From contig NZ_CP090960.1 in NCBI RefSeq assembly GCF_021611515.1, positions 992,001-1,056,000 of the forward strand: a stretch of 64,000 nucleotides of DNA, read 5' to 3'. Made by a program: the position numbers and the translations under genes. Each line of letters begins with the position of its first letter. Within the stretch, counting starts at the first letter, position 1. This DNA is from Mariluticola halotolerans (GTDB lineage Bacteria; Pseudomonadota; Alphaproteobacteria; Rhizobiales; Devosiaceae). Shown here in pieces: positions 28,874 through 38,746 of the stretch. The notes under the pieces were generated by a model. That model was not told the origin of the DNA and made no database searches. It saw nothing but the letters and a program-made list of their open reading frames with translations.

Positions 28874-30430
28874 ATGTCGCACACCCAATCCATCAGCATC
28901 AGGCCCCTCGTTCGCCGTGTTAAGCGGCTGTTGACGGGCAGCGGCTATAATTTTCCCATCAAATACGGGCACCAGAACAAAGTGGCCAGGAAAATGACAG
29001 ACCTGAACAGTCAACGCGGTTTTTGGGCCGGCGCTATTGGTGCGCTGATCAAAGGCTGGCAAAAATATACATTGGCACTCCTTGTGGCCGGCGCGCTTAT
29101 GGCAATGACGGCTCCGGCGCAGGCGCAAACCGTCCATTATGACCTTGCGACCACATCGGTGATGCGGATCAACCTGCCGGTATCGCAGGCCGTCACCGTG
29201 GTGATCTCGGATGCCGTCGGCAAGATCGTCTCGGCTGACCCGACAATCGCCGATGCGCAGCCGATTACCGATAAATCGATCTATCTCGTTGGCCGGTCTT
29301 TTGGCACGACAACGGTCAACCTCTATTCCGACACCGGCGCGCCGGTTGGGCTTTTGGCCGTGGAGATCGGCGCGGACACTGCGGACATGACCCGCTCCAT
29401 CCACGCCGCGGTGCCGACGTCCGATGTTAAAGTCAGCACGGTGAACGGCCGGATACGGGTTTCGGGCACGGTTACCGACGATTATTCGATGCAGAAAGTG
29501 CTTGAAATCGTTGCGCAATATGGCAGCCCGGCCGTGATCAATACGATGACGCTTGTCGGTGGCCAACAGGTCAATCTGGAAGTGCGCATTCTTGAAGCCC
29601 AGCGCGATGCCGGGCGGCAATTGGGCATTCAGTGGGGCGGTAATGTCGGTGGCGTGACAACACAGATACGTGGTGGCGCTGAGAATCCGGCAGCGGATGC
29701 GGCTTCTTTTTCATCTTTTATCACCAATGTGATTTCCGGCTTTGGTGGTGCGAGCCTTAATGCGACGATCAATGCGCTTGAAGCCAAGAGCCTTGTGCGC
29801 ACGCTGGCCGAGCCGAACCTGACAACGCTTTCCGGCGTGAAAGCGAGTTTTCTCGCCGGTGGGCAGGTGCCGATCCGTGTTGCGGACCAGAATGGCAATG
29901 CTACCCTCACCTATCGTGATTTCGGTGTCCGGCTGGTGTTTACGCCGGTGGTGCTGGATGGCGACCGGATCCAGATCCATCTGACGCCGGAAGTCAGCGG
30001 GATTGGTGGGGCGACGGCATCGGGTGACCCGATTTTCAATACCCGCAATCTCGATGCGACGGTGGAGTTGCGCGATGGCCAGAGCTTTTCGGTTGCCGGG
30101 CTGTTGCAGAATAATTCCAACATGAACCAGAACCAGCTGCCCTGGATTGGCGACGTGCCGGTGATCGGTTCGCTATTTAAATCATCGAGTTACCAGAAGC
30201 ATGACACCGAACTGGTGGTCATTGTGACACCGCGTCTGGTGCAGCCGAGCACGCCTGGACAGATGGTGGCGACGCCGCTGGACCAGACTGTGCCGGCTAA
30301 TGATCTGGAATTCTTTGCGCTGGGGCAGATGGAAGTTACGCCGAAAATGATCAAGGCGTTCAACACCGGGGCCGGTGTTGTGGGGCCTTATGGCTATATC
30401 ATCGATCTGGGTACGGAGACGAACGAGTGA
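28874..30430 (+). CDS. cpaC: Tad/Flp pilus secretin CpaC
   Basis: Outer-membrane secretin of the Flp pilus, 518 aa from ATG 28874; ATG 28994 (MTDLNSQRG) would give a cleaner signal peptide ending APAQAQ. The N-terminal BON-like/T2SS-T3SS domain covers VTVVISDAVGKIVSADPTIA to the KVSTVNGRIRVSGTV region. The secretin core includes VRTLAEPNLTTLSGVKASFL, AGGQVPIRV, YRDFGVRLVFTPVVL, HLTPEVSGI and DTELVVIVTPRLVQP. It follows cpaB closely and overlaps the next gene by 4 bp. cpaE, cpaF and tadB/C are not in this window. Confidence 0.94.
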   Translation: MSHTQSISIRPLVRRVKRLLTGSGYNFPIKYGHQNKVARKMTDLNSQRGFWAGAIGALIKGWQKYTLALLVAGALMAMTAPAQAQTVHYDLATTSVMRINLPVSQAVTVVISDAVGKIVSADPTIADAQPITDKSIYLVGRSFGTTTVNLYSDTGAPVGLLAVEIGADTADMTRSIHAAVPTSDVKVSTVNGRIRVSGTVTDDYSMQKVLEIVAQYGSPAVINTMTLVGGQQVNLEVRILEAQRDAGRQLGIQWGGNVGGVTTQIRGGAENPAADAASFSSFITNVISGFGGASLNATINALEAKSLVRTLAEPNLTTLSGVKASFLAGGQVPIRVADQNGNATLTYRDFGVRLVFTPVVLDGDRIQIHLTPEVSGIGGATASGDPIFNTRNLDATVELRDGQSFSVAGLLQNNSNMNQNQLPWIGDVPVIGSLFKSSSYQKHDTELVVIVTPRLVQPSTPGQMVATPLDQTVPANDLEFFALGQMEVTPKMIKAFNTGAGVVGPYGYIIDLGTETNE

Positions 30431-30675
30431 GCGTGCAACGGATGATGAAAGTTGCGCTGGCAATCGGGCTTGCGGGCACGCTAAGTGCTTGTGGTTACGA
30501 CTATATGCAGCGCACGGACCGGGTTGGCTATAGTGCCGGGAATGCGGTGAAGGCGAACCTTGAGCGCGAGACAATGAACCCGTCACGCAAGTCTATGGAC
30601 TCAACGGCGAAGCTTGGGAAGAACGGGGTTGTGGTGCCTGTTGAGGCCGCCGCGGCGGCGCCGATGGACCCCTGA
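30427..30675 (+). CDS. Small lipoprotein following cpaC
   Basis: 82-aa protein starting at GTG 30427, which overlaps the cpaC stop (GTGA). It has a lipoprotein signal: MMKVALAIGLAGTLSACGYD with lipobox LSAC. The mature part is polar (TDRVGYSAGNAVKANLERET, then NPSRK...) and Ala-rich at the end. Its position suggests a pilotin-like or CpaD-like accessory of the Flp pilus, but it is far shorter than CpaD and shows no recognisable motif. Function unknown. Confidence 0.75.
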   Translation: MSVQRMMKVALAIGLAGTLSACGYDYMQRTDRVGYSAGNAVKANLERETMNPSRKSMDSTAKLGKNGVVVPVEAAAAAPMDP

Positions 30676-30747
30676 TGTAAGCCTTTTTGTCAGGCTTTCC
30701 CTGCCGTTTTGTCAGGCTTTGACATCTACTGAGATACAAATACAAAA

Positions 30748-30787
30748 AAACGCCGCATGGTTTGATCCCCATGCGGCGTTTGTTGTT
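30748..30787 (+). terminator. Bidirectional terminator after the cpa genes
   Basis: AAACGCCGCATGG and CCATGCGGCGTTT form a perfect 13-bp stem with an 8-nt loop. TGTTGTTTG follows on the plus strand, and a run of T on the minus strand serves the convergent TPR gene ending at 30824. Confidence 0.88.
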
Positions 30788-30823
30788 TGTGCGGCCGCCT
30801 GAGGGCGTACCGTCCGTGCTGCG

Positions 30824-31333
30824 TCAGGCGCGCGTTGCGGCAGCGTCGGCCAGAAGCTGAATGTTGTTGGCGATGATGATATTGGTCGGTGCCAGATCAG
30901 CGGCCTTGCGGAAATTGATCAGCGCGGTCTTCAGATCACCCCGCAGCATGTGGGAGTAACCGAGATTGTTGTAATACTGCACGCTGCCACCGGTCATGTT
31001 GTAGAGCGCATCATAAACCCGGTCGGCCAGGTCGAAGCGCCCCAGACGGTCATAGGAAGCGCCAAGGCCGACATAGCCCTCGGGGTTGTCAGGCGACAGG
31101 TTGACGGCCTTTTTGTAATAGGCTGCCGAATATCCGAAATTATTGGCGCGGAAATGGCCGCGCGCCTCGGCAAGCACCCCGTCCGAGGTATAGATGCCGT
31201 CGCTGGGCAGTTCGGCAATCTTGGCCGGGCCGCCACCAAAGGAACCCATTGAGCTGCAACCGCTCAGCGGCAGCACTGAGATTGCTGCGGCGAGCAGGCC
31301 GTATTTCAAAAATCCAATACCAGCATAGCGCAT
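30824..31333 (-). CDS. TadD-like tetratricopeptide-repeat lipoprotein
   Basis: 169-aa predicted lipoprotein from ATG 31333, which has GGGGGC 8 nt upstream; TTG 31348 is the alternative. The signal ends in the lipobox PLSGC. Three TPR units are seen: EARGHFRANNFGYSAAYYKK, NPEGYVGLGASYDRLGRFDL, and SVQYYNNLGYSHMLRGDLKT then ALINFRKAADLAPTN. TadD-type TPR lipoproteins assist Flp pilus assembly. It is convergent with the cpaBC group, so a Tad role is reasonable but not proven. Confidence 0.82.
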   Translation of the reverse strand: MRYAGIGFLKYGLLAAAISVLPLSGCSSMGSFGGGPAKIAELPSDGIYTSDGVLAEARGHFRANNFGYSAAYYKKAVNLSPDNPEGYVGLGASYDRLGRFDLADRVYDALYNMTGGSVQYYNNLGYSHMLRGDLKTALINFRKAADLAPTNIIIANNIQLLADAAATRA

Positions 31334-31578
31334 TTGCTTTGCCCCCAAATAGCCACCGGTTGTTCCGGTTTGTGACTTAACAAGCGCTACATTAGGGACC
31401 GACCAGATTACGCCGGGTAAATGTTTAAGGTTTCCACGCGTTAGGCTTAATGGGCGGTTATGACCGATTTCCGGCAGAAAACGGCCCGTTTTGCTGATGT
31501 TGGCGGGATGCCGGCAAACAGCACTCTGGCCTCACCGCCAGCACCATGCTACCGACATAATCCGATTTGACGGGGAGT

Positions 31579-32361
31579 ATGATCTTGGGGCGCTTTTCCA
31601 CCGACAAAATAGCTTTCATGTCCAGCGGCACGGCAGAGGCCGAGGCGGCGACGGAAGCATTGCGTGAGCGGTATGGTGATGTTGGCGTGTCCAATGCGGA
31701 AGTCATCGTTGCGCTTGGCGGCGACGGCCTGATGCTGCAGACACTGCATGATGTCATGCAGCGCAATATTCCCGTTTACGGCATGAATTTCGGCACTGTC
31801 GGCTTTCTGATGAATGATTTCGGCATGGACGGGCTGGTTGAACGGCTGGAAGCGGCGATGCCGACCGCGATCTACCCCCTGTCGATGGATGTGCTAGATG
31901 CCAAGGGCGACCGGCATGCGGCGCTGGCGCTCAATGAGGTGTCGCTGTTCCGGGCCAGCTATCAGGCCGCGAAAATCAAAATCCTGATCGATGGCAAAAC
32001 CCGGCTCGAAGAAGTGATTTGCGACGGGGTGTTGCTGGCAACGCCTGCCGGCTCGACCGCCTATAACCTTTCAGCGCACGGGCCAATTCTGCCCATCGAC
32101 TCGCCTGTTCTCGCCCTCACCCCGATTTCGCCTTTTCGCCCGCGCCGCTGGCGCGGGGCCATTCTGCCCAACAAGGCGGTGGTGACATTTTTTACCAGCG
32201 AGCCCGAGAAACGCCCGGTCAGCGCGGTGGCAGACAATGTGGAATTCAAGAACGTGGTTGAAGTGACCGTGCGCGAAGACCGCACCAATGTGGTCACCTT
32301 GCTATTCGACCCAGGGCACAGCCTTGAAGAGCGGGTGCTGAACGAACAGTTCCAGTTCTAG
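31579..32361 (+). CDS. nadK: NAD kinase
   Basis: ATP-dependent kinase making NADP from NAD, 260 aa from ATG 31579 (TTG 31567 in frame upstream). The hallmark GGDG is in [20 protein letters not shown], followed by [33 protein letters not shown] and [20 protein letters not shown] are typical of the Rhizobiales form. The stop overlaps the stop of the convergent DUF2336 gene within CTAG. No good ribosome-binding site precedes either start. Confidence 0.94.
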   Translation: MILGRFSTDKIAFMSSGTAEAEAATEALRERYGDVGVSNAEVIVALGGDGLMLQTLHDVMQRNIPVYGMNFGTVGFLMNDFGMDGLVERLEAAMPTAIYPLSMDVLDAKGDRHAALALNEVSLFRASYQAAKIKILIDGKTRLEEVICDGVLLATPAGSTAYNLSAHGPILPIDSPVLALTPISPFRPRRWRGAILPNKAVVTFFTSEPEKRPVSAVADNVEFKNVVEVTVREDRTNVVTLLFDPGHSLEERVLNEQFQF

Positions 32362-33560
32362 GCGGCGGGCAAGGCGGCGAAGGCCGGCTCTGTGTTGGGC
32401 AGCGCGCGTCCATCTTCAGCCTGCTCGGCAAAAGCGGGCAATACGCCGCGCGCGGCCATGCGCGCCAAGCCGATATTCTGCTCGTTGAGATAGGCAAAGG
32501 CTGTTTCAAGATCGACCGGGATATCGCCGCCATGCTCTTCGATCAACTCGTCGATCAAGGCGGTGACGACGAAATGGCGGGCCGCCAGATCATCCGAAAG
32601 GTCAGCCCGGCGGGCGTAAGACACGAGTCGCGCCAACAGGTTACGCATGGGCGCTGACAATCCACATTTGGCAAATAGCGCATTGAGCGCCGCGCGGCTG
32701 CCCCGATCAAGAATGGTGAAAACCTTCTCACGCGGGGTATCGGCCAGAATGCCCACGCAATCCGCAAAAAACAGCACATGGCCATTGACGATGGCGTGCA
32801 ACATGCGGCGCGGATTGATCCGGTCTTCCTTGACCATTTGCGCGGAAAAAGCGCCGCGTGCCGCGCCGGCTTCCCGCTCACCAATGGCTGTCATGGCGTT
32901 GTCGGTTGCATCACGCAGAACCCGTTCAAGCCGATTGGGTGCGACTGCGCCCTTGACGATCCGGGCCTCGGACAAGGCATCGCGCACCAGCTCGACCAAT
33001 TGATAGCGGGCGGCAGCGGAGAGTTCCTTGCGCTTGAGCAAGGCACCGCGAATTTTGGCATCTGTGCCCTTGGTGCGGGCCAGCTCATCGAGCATGCCGG
33101 CGGTCAGGGTCACGTCGTCGCGCCCCAGAACCTGCAAGGTGATGCCGCGCAAATCGCGGGTCAGCAAGGTCTGCGCGATACGGGTGCTCAAGTGCGGGCG
33201 TCTGGCAATCACATCGAGCATTGCCTCGTCGGCCGTGCCGATGATGGACAACAGATCGGCATCAACCAGAACGGGTGAATATTGTGCGACAGCGCGGGCG
33301 ATGACCGGGGCGTCATGCAAAAGGGACATCATGATCGGGCGTGGCGCGCATTTGGCATGCAAGAGGCCATAAGCCAGCGCCGCCCGCACCTTCACTGAAG
33401 CATCATCGAGGAAGCCGATCAGGGCCGCATAGAGCGCCGCCTGTTCGTCGGCAGGGCCTTTGTGCCCGACAAAGGCCACGGCTGCATAATGCGCTGCCTG
33501 CCCCCGCGCATTGCTGTCGCCCGAACCGGAAAGTTCCACGAATTGTTGATACGCAACCAT
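32358..33560 (-). CDS. DUF2336 domain protein (HEAT-like helical repeats)
   Basis: 400-aa cytoplasmic helical protein; ATG 33560 has GGAGG 6 nt upstream, whereas the longer frame begins with a TTG. The N-terminal half holds HEAT-like helices ([39 protein letters not shown]). The DUF2336 region runs about residues 90-330, with [20 protein letters not shown]. It ends in an Ala/Pro-rich tail. DUF2336 occurs mainly in alphaproteobacteria and has been linked to regulation, but no function is assigned here. Confidence 0.85.
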   Translation of the reverse strand: MVAYQQFVELSGSGDSNARGQAAHYAAVAFVGHKGPADEQAALYAALIGFLDDASVKVRAALAYGLLHAKCAPRPIMMSLLHDAPVIARAVAQYSPVLVDADLLSIIGTADEAMLDVIARRPHLSTRIAQTLLTRDLRGITLQVLGRDDVTLTAGMLDELARTKGTDAKIRGALLKRKELSAAARYQLVELVRDALSEARIVKGAVAPNRLERVLRDATDNAMTAIGEREAGAARGAFSAQMVKEDRINPRRMLHAIVNGHVLFFADCVGILADTPREKVFTILDRGSRAALNALFAKCGLSAPMRNLLARLVSYARRADLSDDLAARHFVVTALIDELIEEHGGDIPVDLETAFAYLNEQNIGLARMAARGVLPAFAEQAEDGRALPNTEPAFAALPAA

Positions 33561-33643
33561 ACTAACCTCCAACGAATGAAGGTACTGTAGCCGCTAAGAT
33601 TTAAAGATTGGTTCACCATAACGGTGCTGGCAAAAAATGCGGC

Positions 33644-34453
33644 CTACTTGTTGTAAAGCTGCACAAAAAAGCCAGAGCTGGCGGCACCCGGCGCGACAGG
33701 CGACTGGGCATCGGCTTGCGTATTTTCACTTGAGAAAAGACTGCGGAACGACATATCCAGCGGGTCTGCGGCCACCAAAGGACCGCCGGGCAGTTCACCG
33801 CCGGCCATTTGCTGGGCCGTAAATTCAGGGCGCGCGCCACCTGCGTCCACATCATGTTTGGCCACCAGCGCCTTATAGACCTGACGGATGGTGCGTGCTT
33901 CGCCGTTCGCGTAGAAAATGGCGCGATTGGCCTCGGCCTGACGCGGGAACAGGTTGGCGGCAATCTGATCCGGGTTTTCCAGCCCCGCCTCGAACATTTT
34001 CGCCGCCCCACCCGCGCCGAGAAAATGCGCAATATAGAGTTCGCCCGCACTTGGCATGCGCCCGAAACGTTCGCTGAGGTAATCCCCATTCCGCCGGGTG
34101 AAAGCCGCCGCGAGGTCGGCGGCAATCTGGGGATTTTCGCGCAGCTTCAACACCTCGGCGCGCAGGTTTTTGTCAGGGATCGTGAAATCACCATCCGCAT
34201 CTGTGACAATGGCATCTGCATAACGCTGATAGCCCAGACGCGGCCCATCGGACTTCATCACGTCGAGCCAGGTATTATCGAGAAACTGGAACAGGCCGAC
34301 GGCAGAAGACGTGCGCGCCTTTGCCGACGGGTTGAGACTGCTCTCGCGCATCGCCGTTTGCAGCAGGTAATCGAAATCAACGCCATTCTTTTCGCCCGCG
34401 CTGTTGAGCACGGCGGCAAGTGTGGGCGGGACACGAATAGACTGAACGGCCAT
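33644..34453 (-). CDS. Lytic transglycosylase SLT-domain protein without signal peptide
   Basis: 269-aa protein with an SLT-like lysozyme fold at residues ~15-150. The catalytic Glu is in LLQTAMRESSLNPSAKARTS, followed by SAVGLFQFLDNTWLDVMKSD. The later segment AAKMFEAGLENPDQIAANLF belongs to the same fold. No Sec signal is visible at the N-terminus (MAVQSIRVPPTLAAVLNSAG), so export by a dedicated machine such as a flagellar or type IV-like system is possible. The C-terminus is Pro/Ala/Ser-rich. Neighbours do not settle its role. Confidence 0.85.
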   Translation of the reverse strand: MAVQSIRVPPTLAAVLNSAGEKNGVDFDYLLQTAMRESSLNPSAKARTSSAVGLFQFLDNTWLDVMKSDGPRLGYQRYADAIVTDADGDFTIPDKNLRAEVLKLRENPQIAADLAAAFTRRNGDYLSERFGRMPSAGELYIAHFLGAGGAAKMFEAGLENPDQIAANLFPRQAEANRAIFYANGEARTIRQVYKALVAKHDVDAGGARPEFTAQQMAGGELPGGPLVAADPLDMSFRSLFSSENTQADAQSPVAPGAASSGFFVQLYNK

Positions 34454-34515
34454 CAGGCTGATTCCAACGGGTTGATGGGAAATCCTACCAGATTTTCAGC
34501 TTTTATACGATGGCG

Positions 34516-35094
34516 TCAGCCCTGCCACTTGCTCACGACATCAGCCAGTGCCGGACGATCGCGATCCTCGAGCGTGGTTTGCGGCGTGCCGATATGAACA
34601 AAGCCGACAAATTTCTCGCCCGGCTTCGCCCCCAGCATTAGCGCCGCTTCCTCATCATAGGCATACCAACGGGTGACCCAATGGGCAGCAAAGCCAAGCG
34701 CAAACGCGGCATGCACCAGATTGAAGGCAACGCAACCGGCCGAGAGCACCTGCTCGAATTCCGGTATTTTGGGGTGCGGGCTGGCGGTGCTGATGACACC
34801 GACCGTAAGGGGCGCGGGCAAAAAGCGCTGCTGCTCTGCCTCAAGGGCTACGGCCTCAATATCCGGATTGCGGCGTTTGGCGATTTCGGCAAGGCGGGCA
34901 CCGGCAAGCGCGCGTTTATCCCCCGAATAGGTGACAAGACGCCAGGGCGCCACCTTGCCATGATCGGGCACACGGGTGGCAATTGTGAGCATTTCCTCGA
35001 GTTCGGCGGGGTTTGGGCCGGGTTCTGCGAGAAATGGAAGGGTGACAGAACGTCTGGTTTTGAGATAGTCGAGCAGTTCGGGAATTCGAGACAT
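34516..35094 (-). CDS. Nitroreductase-family protein
   Basis: FMN-dependent oxidoreductase of 192 aa from ATG 35094 (MSRIPELLDYLKTRRSV), with AAGGAAAG upstream; in-frame ATG 35142 is 16 codons further. The FMN-binding RRSV at the start, PDHGKVAPWRLV, and CVAFNLVHAAFALGFAAHWV then GFVHIGTPQ near the end are typical of the YdjA-like branch. The substrate is unknown. Confidence 0.9.
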   Translation of the reverse strand: MSRIPELLDYLKTRRSVTLPFLAEPGPNPAELEEMLTIATRVPDHGKVAPWRLVTYSGDKRALAGARLAEIAKRRNPDIEAVALEAEQQRFLPAPLTVGVISTASPHPKIPEFEQVLSAGCVAFNLVHAAFALGFAAHWVTRWYAYDEEAALMLGAKPGEKFVGFVHIGTPQTTLEDRDRPALADVVSKWQG

Positions 35095-35211
35095 AGATCT
35101 TTCCTTGATATTCAGACCTCTTATGACACAGGTTTTCCCCAATCCAAGCCTAAGCGTTAAGACACACCAAGTTTTATCCCCCGGACCTTTCTTATGTGCT
35201 CAGTTCTGTAA

Positions 35212-36219
35212 ATGCGTCGACTGCTGATTCTTCTTTTACTGGTTTCCCTTACCGCTCCCCTCGCCGCCTGGGCGCAGGAGACGCCGCCGATTCCGCGCGC
35301 CCGGCCTGACCGTGGCGAGGATGTGGCCCCGCAACCGGTGCAGCCAATGAACCAGGGCGACCCGGAACACGGCAATGCAGCGCTTGATGCGCTGGCTGAA
35401 GCCTTGCGCAGCCGCGAGCAGACGCCGGAAACATCATCGCCCAGTGCTGGCGGCCCGCCGCTTTCGGTAACGCTATCGGCCAAAATATCGGAAGACGGGG
35501 CCATTATTCCTGACGGGCTGACCTGGCGGGTATTCGACACCAAGACCGATGCGACCGGGCAGCTCGCCCTTTTGGGCAAGTCGGTCAATTCCATTGCGGT
35601 ATTCGACCTGCCGCCGGGCGATTATGTGGTGCATGTGGCCTATGGACGGTCCCAGGCCACGGACACGATGCATATCGAGGCCGGGGTTACAGGCAAGACG
35701 ATCATTCTGGATTCAGGAGCGCTACGCCTTGGGGCGGCGATTTCGGGTGATATTCCCATTCCCGACAATGATCTCAAGTTCGATATTTTTGCCACCAGCG
35801 ACGGGGAGCATGATCGTTCGCTTGTCGCTGACGGCATCAAACCCGGCGACATGGTGCACCTTAATGCGGGCGTCTATCACATCATTTCGCGGTTTGGAAA
35901 ATACAACGCCCTGGTGCGGGCGGACCTCAGGGTCGAGCCGGGCCAGATTACCGATGCAACGCTTTATCACCGCGCCGCCCGTGTCAGCCTGAAGCTGGTA
36001 TCCGATGAGGGTGGCGAGGCCATTGCCGATGTGGAATGGACGATCAAGAGTGCAGAAGGTGATGTGATTTATTCCAATGTCAGCGCCTTTCCCTCGCTGG
36101 TGCTGGAGGAAGGCGATTATTCGGTCGTCGCCAAGCGTGGCACCAATGTCTACAATCGCGACTTCAATGTGCATGCCGGATCGCCGACCGAAATCGAGGT
36201 TTTGACGAGCGTTTATTAG
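35212..36219 (+). CDS. Secreted protein of unknown function, beta-rich
   Basis: 335-aa protein with a clear Sec signal peptide (MRRLLILLLLVSLTAPLAAW, cleavage near AQA/QE). A Pro-rich linker follows to about residue 85. The rest consists of repeated carboxypeptidase-regulatory/CNA-B-like beta segments with the rhythm LPPGDYVVHVAYG, LNAGVYHIISRFGK and LEEGDYSVVAKRG, each ending a roughly 80-residue unit. It is probably periplasmic or surface-exposed. I do not recognise a named family and no catalytic motif is visible. Confidence 0.8.
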   Translation: MRRLLILLLLVSLTAPLAAWAQETPPIPRARPDRGEDVAPQPVQPMNQGDPEHGNAALDALAEALRSREQTPETSSPSAGGPPLSVTLSAKISEDGAIIPDGLTWRVFDTKTDATGQLALLGKSVNSIAVFDLPPGDYVVHVAYGRSQATDTMHIEAGVTGKTIILDSGALRLGAAISGDIPIPDNDLKFDIFATSDGEHDRSLVADGIKPGDMVHLNAGVYHIISRFGKYNALVRADLRVEPGQITDATLYHRAARVSLKLVSDEGGEAIADVEWTIKSAEGDVIYSNVSAFPSLVLEEGDYSVVAKRGTNVYNRDFNVHAGSPTEIEVLTSVY

Positions 36220-36359
36220 GGCATCCGCTGCATCGGGAAACGTGCCCAACGCAATTCATCACATTTGATTCAAACTGGCTGGATAAAACACGCTTATTCA
36301 AAAAGTTCTTTGGGCACTTTCAGCCTCTGTAGCAAACCCCAGAAAGAGGAGTTATCAGA

Positions 36360-36605
36360 GTGCGCTCTCAACGTGATAAACGGCTTTCGCCGCGGAGAAC
36401 TGCTGCTATCCCCGCCGTGATTACCCATGGCCGGGGCGCTGCGAAATGCATTATCCGCAACGTGTCCGAGACCGGTGCCAAAATCGAGGTATTGTCGGTC
36501 GGGCAGATTCCGAACACGTTCAGGCTGGTTGCATCAGGCCATGAGCAGCATCAATGCCGCGTTGTCTGGCGGACGCTGCGCGAACTGGGCGTCGCCTTTA
36601 TCTAA
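36360..36605 (+). CDS. Single-domain PilZ protein
   Basis: 81-aa PilZ domain protein starting at GTG 36360, with AGGAG 9 nt upstream. The c-di-GMP signature residues are present: the Arg-rich RDKRLSPRR for RxxxR, and NVSETGAKIEV for the (D/N)xSxxG motif near residue 35. Likely a small c-di-GMP-binding effector; its partner is unknown. It ends 42 bp before the end of the convergent thrS gene. Confidence 0.85.
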   Translation: MRSQRDKRLSPRRTAAIPAVITHGRGAAKCIIRNVSETGAKIEVLSVGQIPNTFRLVASGHEQHQCRVVWRTLRELGVAFI

Positions 36606-36647
36606 AATGGAATGGACCGGCGGCACACAGCGCCGCCGGGAATAAAA

Positions 36648-38606
36648 TCAGGCCAGATCGGGCGGCAGGCTTTCAGAGACCAGCTCGTTCATGGCTTCCG
36701 CAAAAGGCATGACCTTTTGCCCATCGCTGCCGAGCCGCCGGACGGACACCGCCCCTTCTTCCGCCTCGCGCTTGCCCACCACATACATGACCGGGACCTT
36801 GCCCACCGAGTGCTCGCGCACCTTGTAGTTGATCTTTTCGTTGCGCAGATCGATTTCGGCGCGGATGCCGGCGGCGCGCAATTCAGCCACTAGGTTTTGG
36901 GCGTAAGGATCAGCTTCGCTGACAATGGTGGCCACCACGACCTGAACCGGGGCCAGCCAGAGCGGCATGCGCCCGGCATGGTTCTCGATCAGGATGCCGA
37001 TAAAACGCTCCAGCGAGCCGAGAATGGCGCGGTGCAGCATGACCGGACGCTGGCGCGAACTGTCTTCCGCGATATAGGAGGCATCGAGGCGCTCCGGCAG
37101 CACGAAATCGAGCTGCAGGGTGCCGCATTGCCATGAACGGCCAATGGCATCCTTGAGATGGAATTCAAGCTTCGGCCCGTAAAAGGCACCCTCGCCTTCA
37201 GCAATCTCGAAATCACGGCCGGTGGCCCGAAGCGCGTCGCCGAGACCCTTTTCGGCCAGATCCCAGACGGCATCCTCGCCAGCACGGGTTTCCGGACGGG
37301 TGGCGAGCAGGATTTTCACCTCGGTGAACCCGAGATCCTCATAAACCGAATCCAGCAGCGCACAGAAGGCTTCGGTTTCGGACTGGATCTGGTCCTCGCG
37401 GCAGAAAATATGGGCATCGTCCTGGGTCATCTGCCGGACGCGCATCAGGCCGTGCAGCGCGCCATGGGCCTCGTTGCGGTGGCAGCAGCCGAATTCGGCC
37501 AGCCGCAGCGGCAGGTCGCGATAGGATTTGATGCCCTGATTGAAGACCTGCACGTGGGCGGGGCAATTCATCGGCTTCAGCGCCATGAGGCTGGCATTGC
37601 CCGAAAGTACCGGCTTGCCCTCCTCGGTCGAGGGGGTCTCGTCGGGGACCACGAACATGTTCTCGCGGAACTTGCCCCAATGGCCGGACTTTTCCCAAAG
37701 CTTGTTGTCGAGGAGCTGCGGGGTTTTGATTTCCTTGTAGCCGGCCGTGTTCAGACGGCGGCGGATATATTCCTCCATCTGATTGTAGAGCACGAAACCC
37801 TTGGGGTGCCAGAAGACCGAGCCCTGGGCTTCGGACTGGAAATGATAGAGATCCATTTCCTGGCCGATGCGGCGATGGTCGCGCTTTTCGGCTTCCTCGA
37901 GCATGGTCAGATAGTCATCAAGCTGCTGCTTGCTGGCCCAGGCGGTGCCATAGATACGGCTGAGCACGGCGTTATTGCTGTCGCCGCGCCAATAGGCACC
38001 GGCAACCTTGGTCAGCTTGAAGGCCTGGCCAACATCTTTTGTCGAACGCATATGCGGGCCGCGGCACAGATCGAACCACTGGCCCTGCTTGTAGATCTTG
38101 AGGTCCTGATCGGCGGGGATCGCATCGATCAGTTCAACCTTGTAATCCTCGCCCTTGGCCGCAAAGACCTTTTTGGCTTCGTCGCGGGACCAGATTTCCT
38201 TGGTGAACGCCGCGCCGCGCTGGATGATCTCGGACATCTTTTTCTCGATGGTCTTGAGATCTTCCTCCGAGAATGGCTCATCGCGGGCGAAATCATAAAA
38301 GAAACCGTTCTCGATGACCGGGCCGATGGTGACCTGGGTTGAAGGCCAGAGTTCCTGCACGGCTTCGGCGAGCACGTGGGCGGCGTCGTGGCGGATGAGT
38401 TCGAGGGCTGCCTCATCATCGCGGAGGACAAAGGCAATCTCCGCGCCGTCGGGCAGCACATCGGAGAGATCGCTCAACACGCCGTTGACGTGCATGGCCA
38501 CGGTTTTCTTGGCCAGGGACTTGGAGATGGATTCAACTACGGTGGTGCCGGTGGTGCCCAGCGCATATTCGCGTGTGGCGCCATCGGGGAATTTTACCGT
38601 AATCAT
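36648..38606 (-). CDS. thrS: Threonine--tRNA ligase
   Basis: Class II synthetase charging tRNA-Thr, 652 aa. The TGS domain is first ([19 protein letters not shown]). The editing domain carries [15 protein letters not shown], and the catalytic core has the zinc ligands in [21 protein letters not shown] and [14 protein letters not shown]. The anticodon-binding domain ([12 protein letters not shown]... VPVMYVVG) is last. The start follows CTGGAGACGGAAC. A terminator hairpin ends about 24 bp before the start codon, so attenuation is possible. Confidence 0.98.
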   Translation of the reverse strand: MITVKFPDGATREYALGTTGTTVVESISKSLAKKTVAMHVNGVLSDLSDVLPDGAEIAFVLRDDEAALELIRHDAAHVLAEAVQELWPSTQVTIGPVIENGFFYDFARDEPFSEEDLKTIEKKMSEIIQRGAAFTKEIWSRDEAKKVFAAKGEDYKVELIDAIPADQDLKIYKQGQWFDLCRGPHMRSTKDVGQAFKLTKVAGAYWRGDSNNAVLSRIYGTAWASKQQLDDYLTMLEEAEKRDHRRIGQEMDLYHFQSEAQGSVFWHPKGFVLYNQMEEYIRRRLNTAGYKEIKTPQLLDNKLWEKSGHWGKFRENMFVVPDETPSTEEGKPVLSGNASLMALKPMNCPAHVQVFNQGIKSYRDLPLRLAEFGCCHRNEAHGALHGLMRVRQMTQDDAHIFCREDQIQSETEAFCALLDSVYEDLGFTEVKILLATRPETRAGEDAVWDLAEKGLGDALRATGRDFEIAEGEGAFYGPKLEFHLKDAIGRSWQCGTLQLDFVLPERLDASYIAEDSSRQRPVMLHRAILGSLERFIGILIENHAGRMPLWLAPVQVVVATIVSEADPYAQNLVAELRAAGIRAEIDLRNEKINYKVREHSVGKVPVMYVVGKREAEEGAVSVRRLGSDGQKVMPFAEAMNELVSESLPPDLA

Positions 38607-38629
38607 GTTCCGTCTCCAGAATTGTATTG

Positions 38630-38652
38630 AAAAAACCGGGATTATTCCCGGC
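38630..38652 (-). terminator. Terminator hairpin directly before thrS (possible attenuator)
   Basis: On the minus strand CCGGGA-ATAA-TCCCGG is followed by TTTTTTC and then, 24 bp later, the thrS ATG. A second small hairpin, GCAGC-TTC-GCTGC, abuts it upstream (38652-38664). It may end the upstream gene (stop at 38747) or act as a thrS leader attenuator. No threonine-rich leader peptide was found in 38653-38746. Confidence 0.7.
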
Positions 38653-38746
38653 AGCGAAGCTGCTTAACACTGCTTGCGCGCGGGGGGAAGTGTTTCAAGG
38701 CATTTGAAGGAAAGGCGGCTAGCGCCCAAAAGACGATTGCCTGCAA

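Noticed and set aside
36897-38342. Open frames antisense to thrS (one of 394 codons)
   Set aside because: Same codon-bias shadow; the minus-strand frame is unmistakable threonyl-tRNA synthetase.
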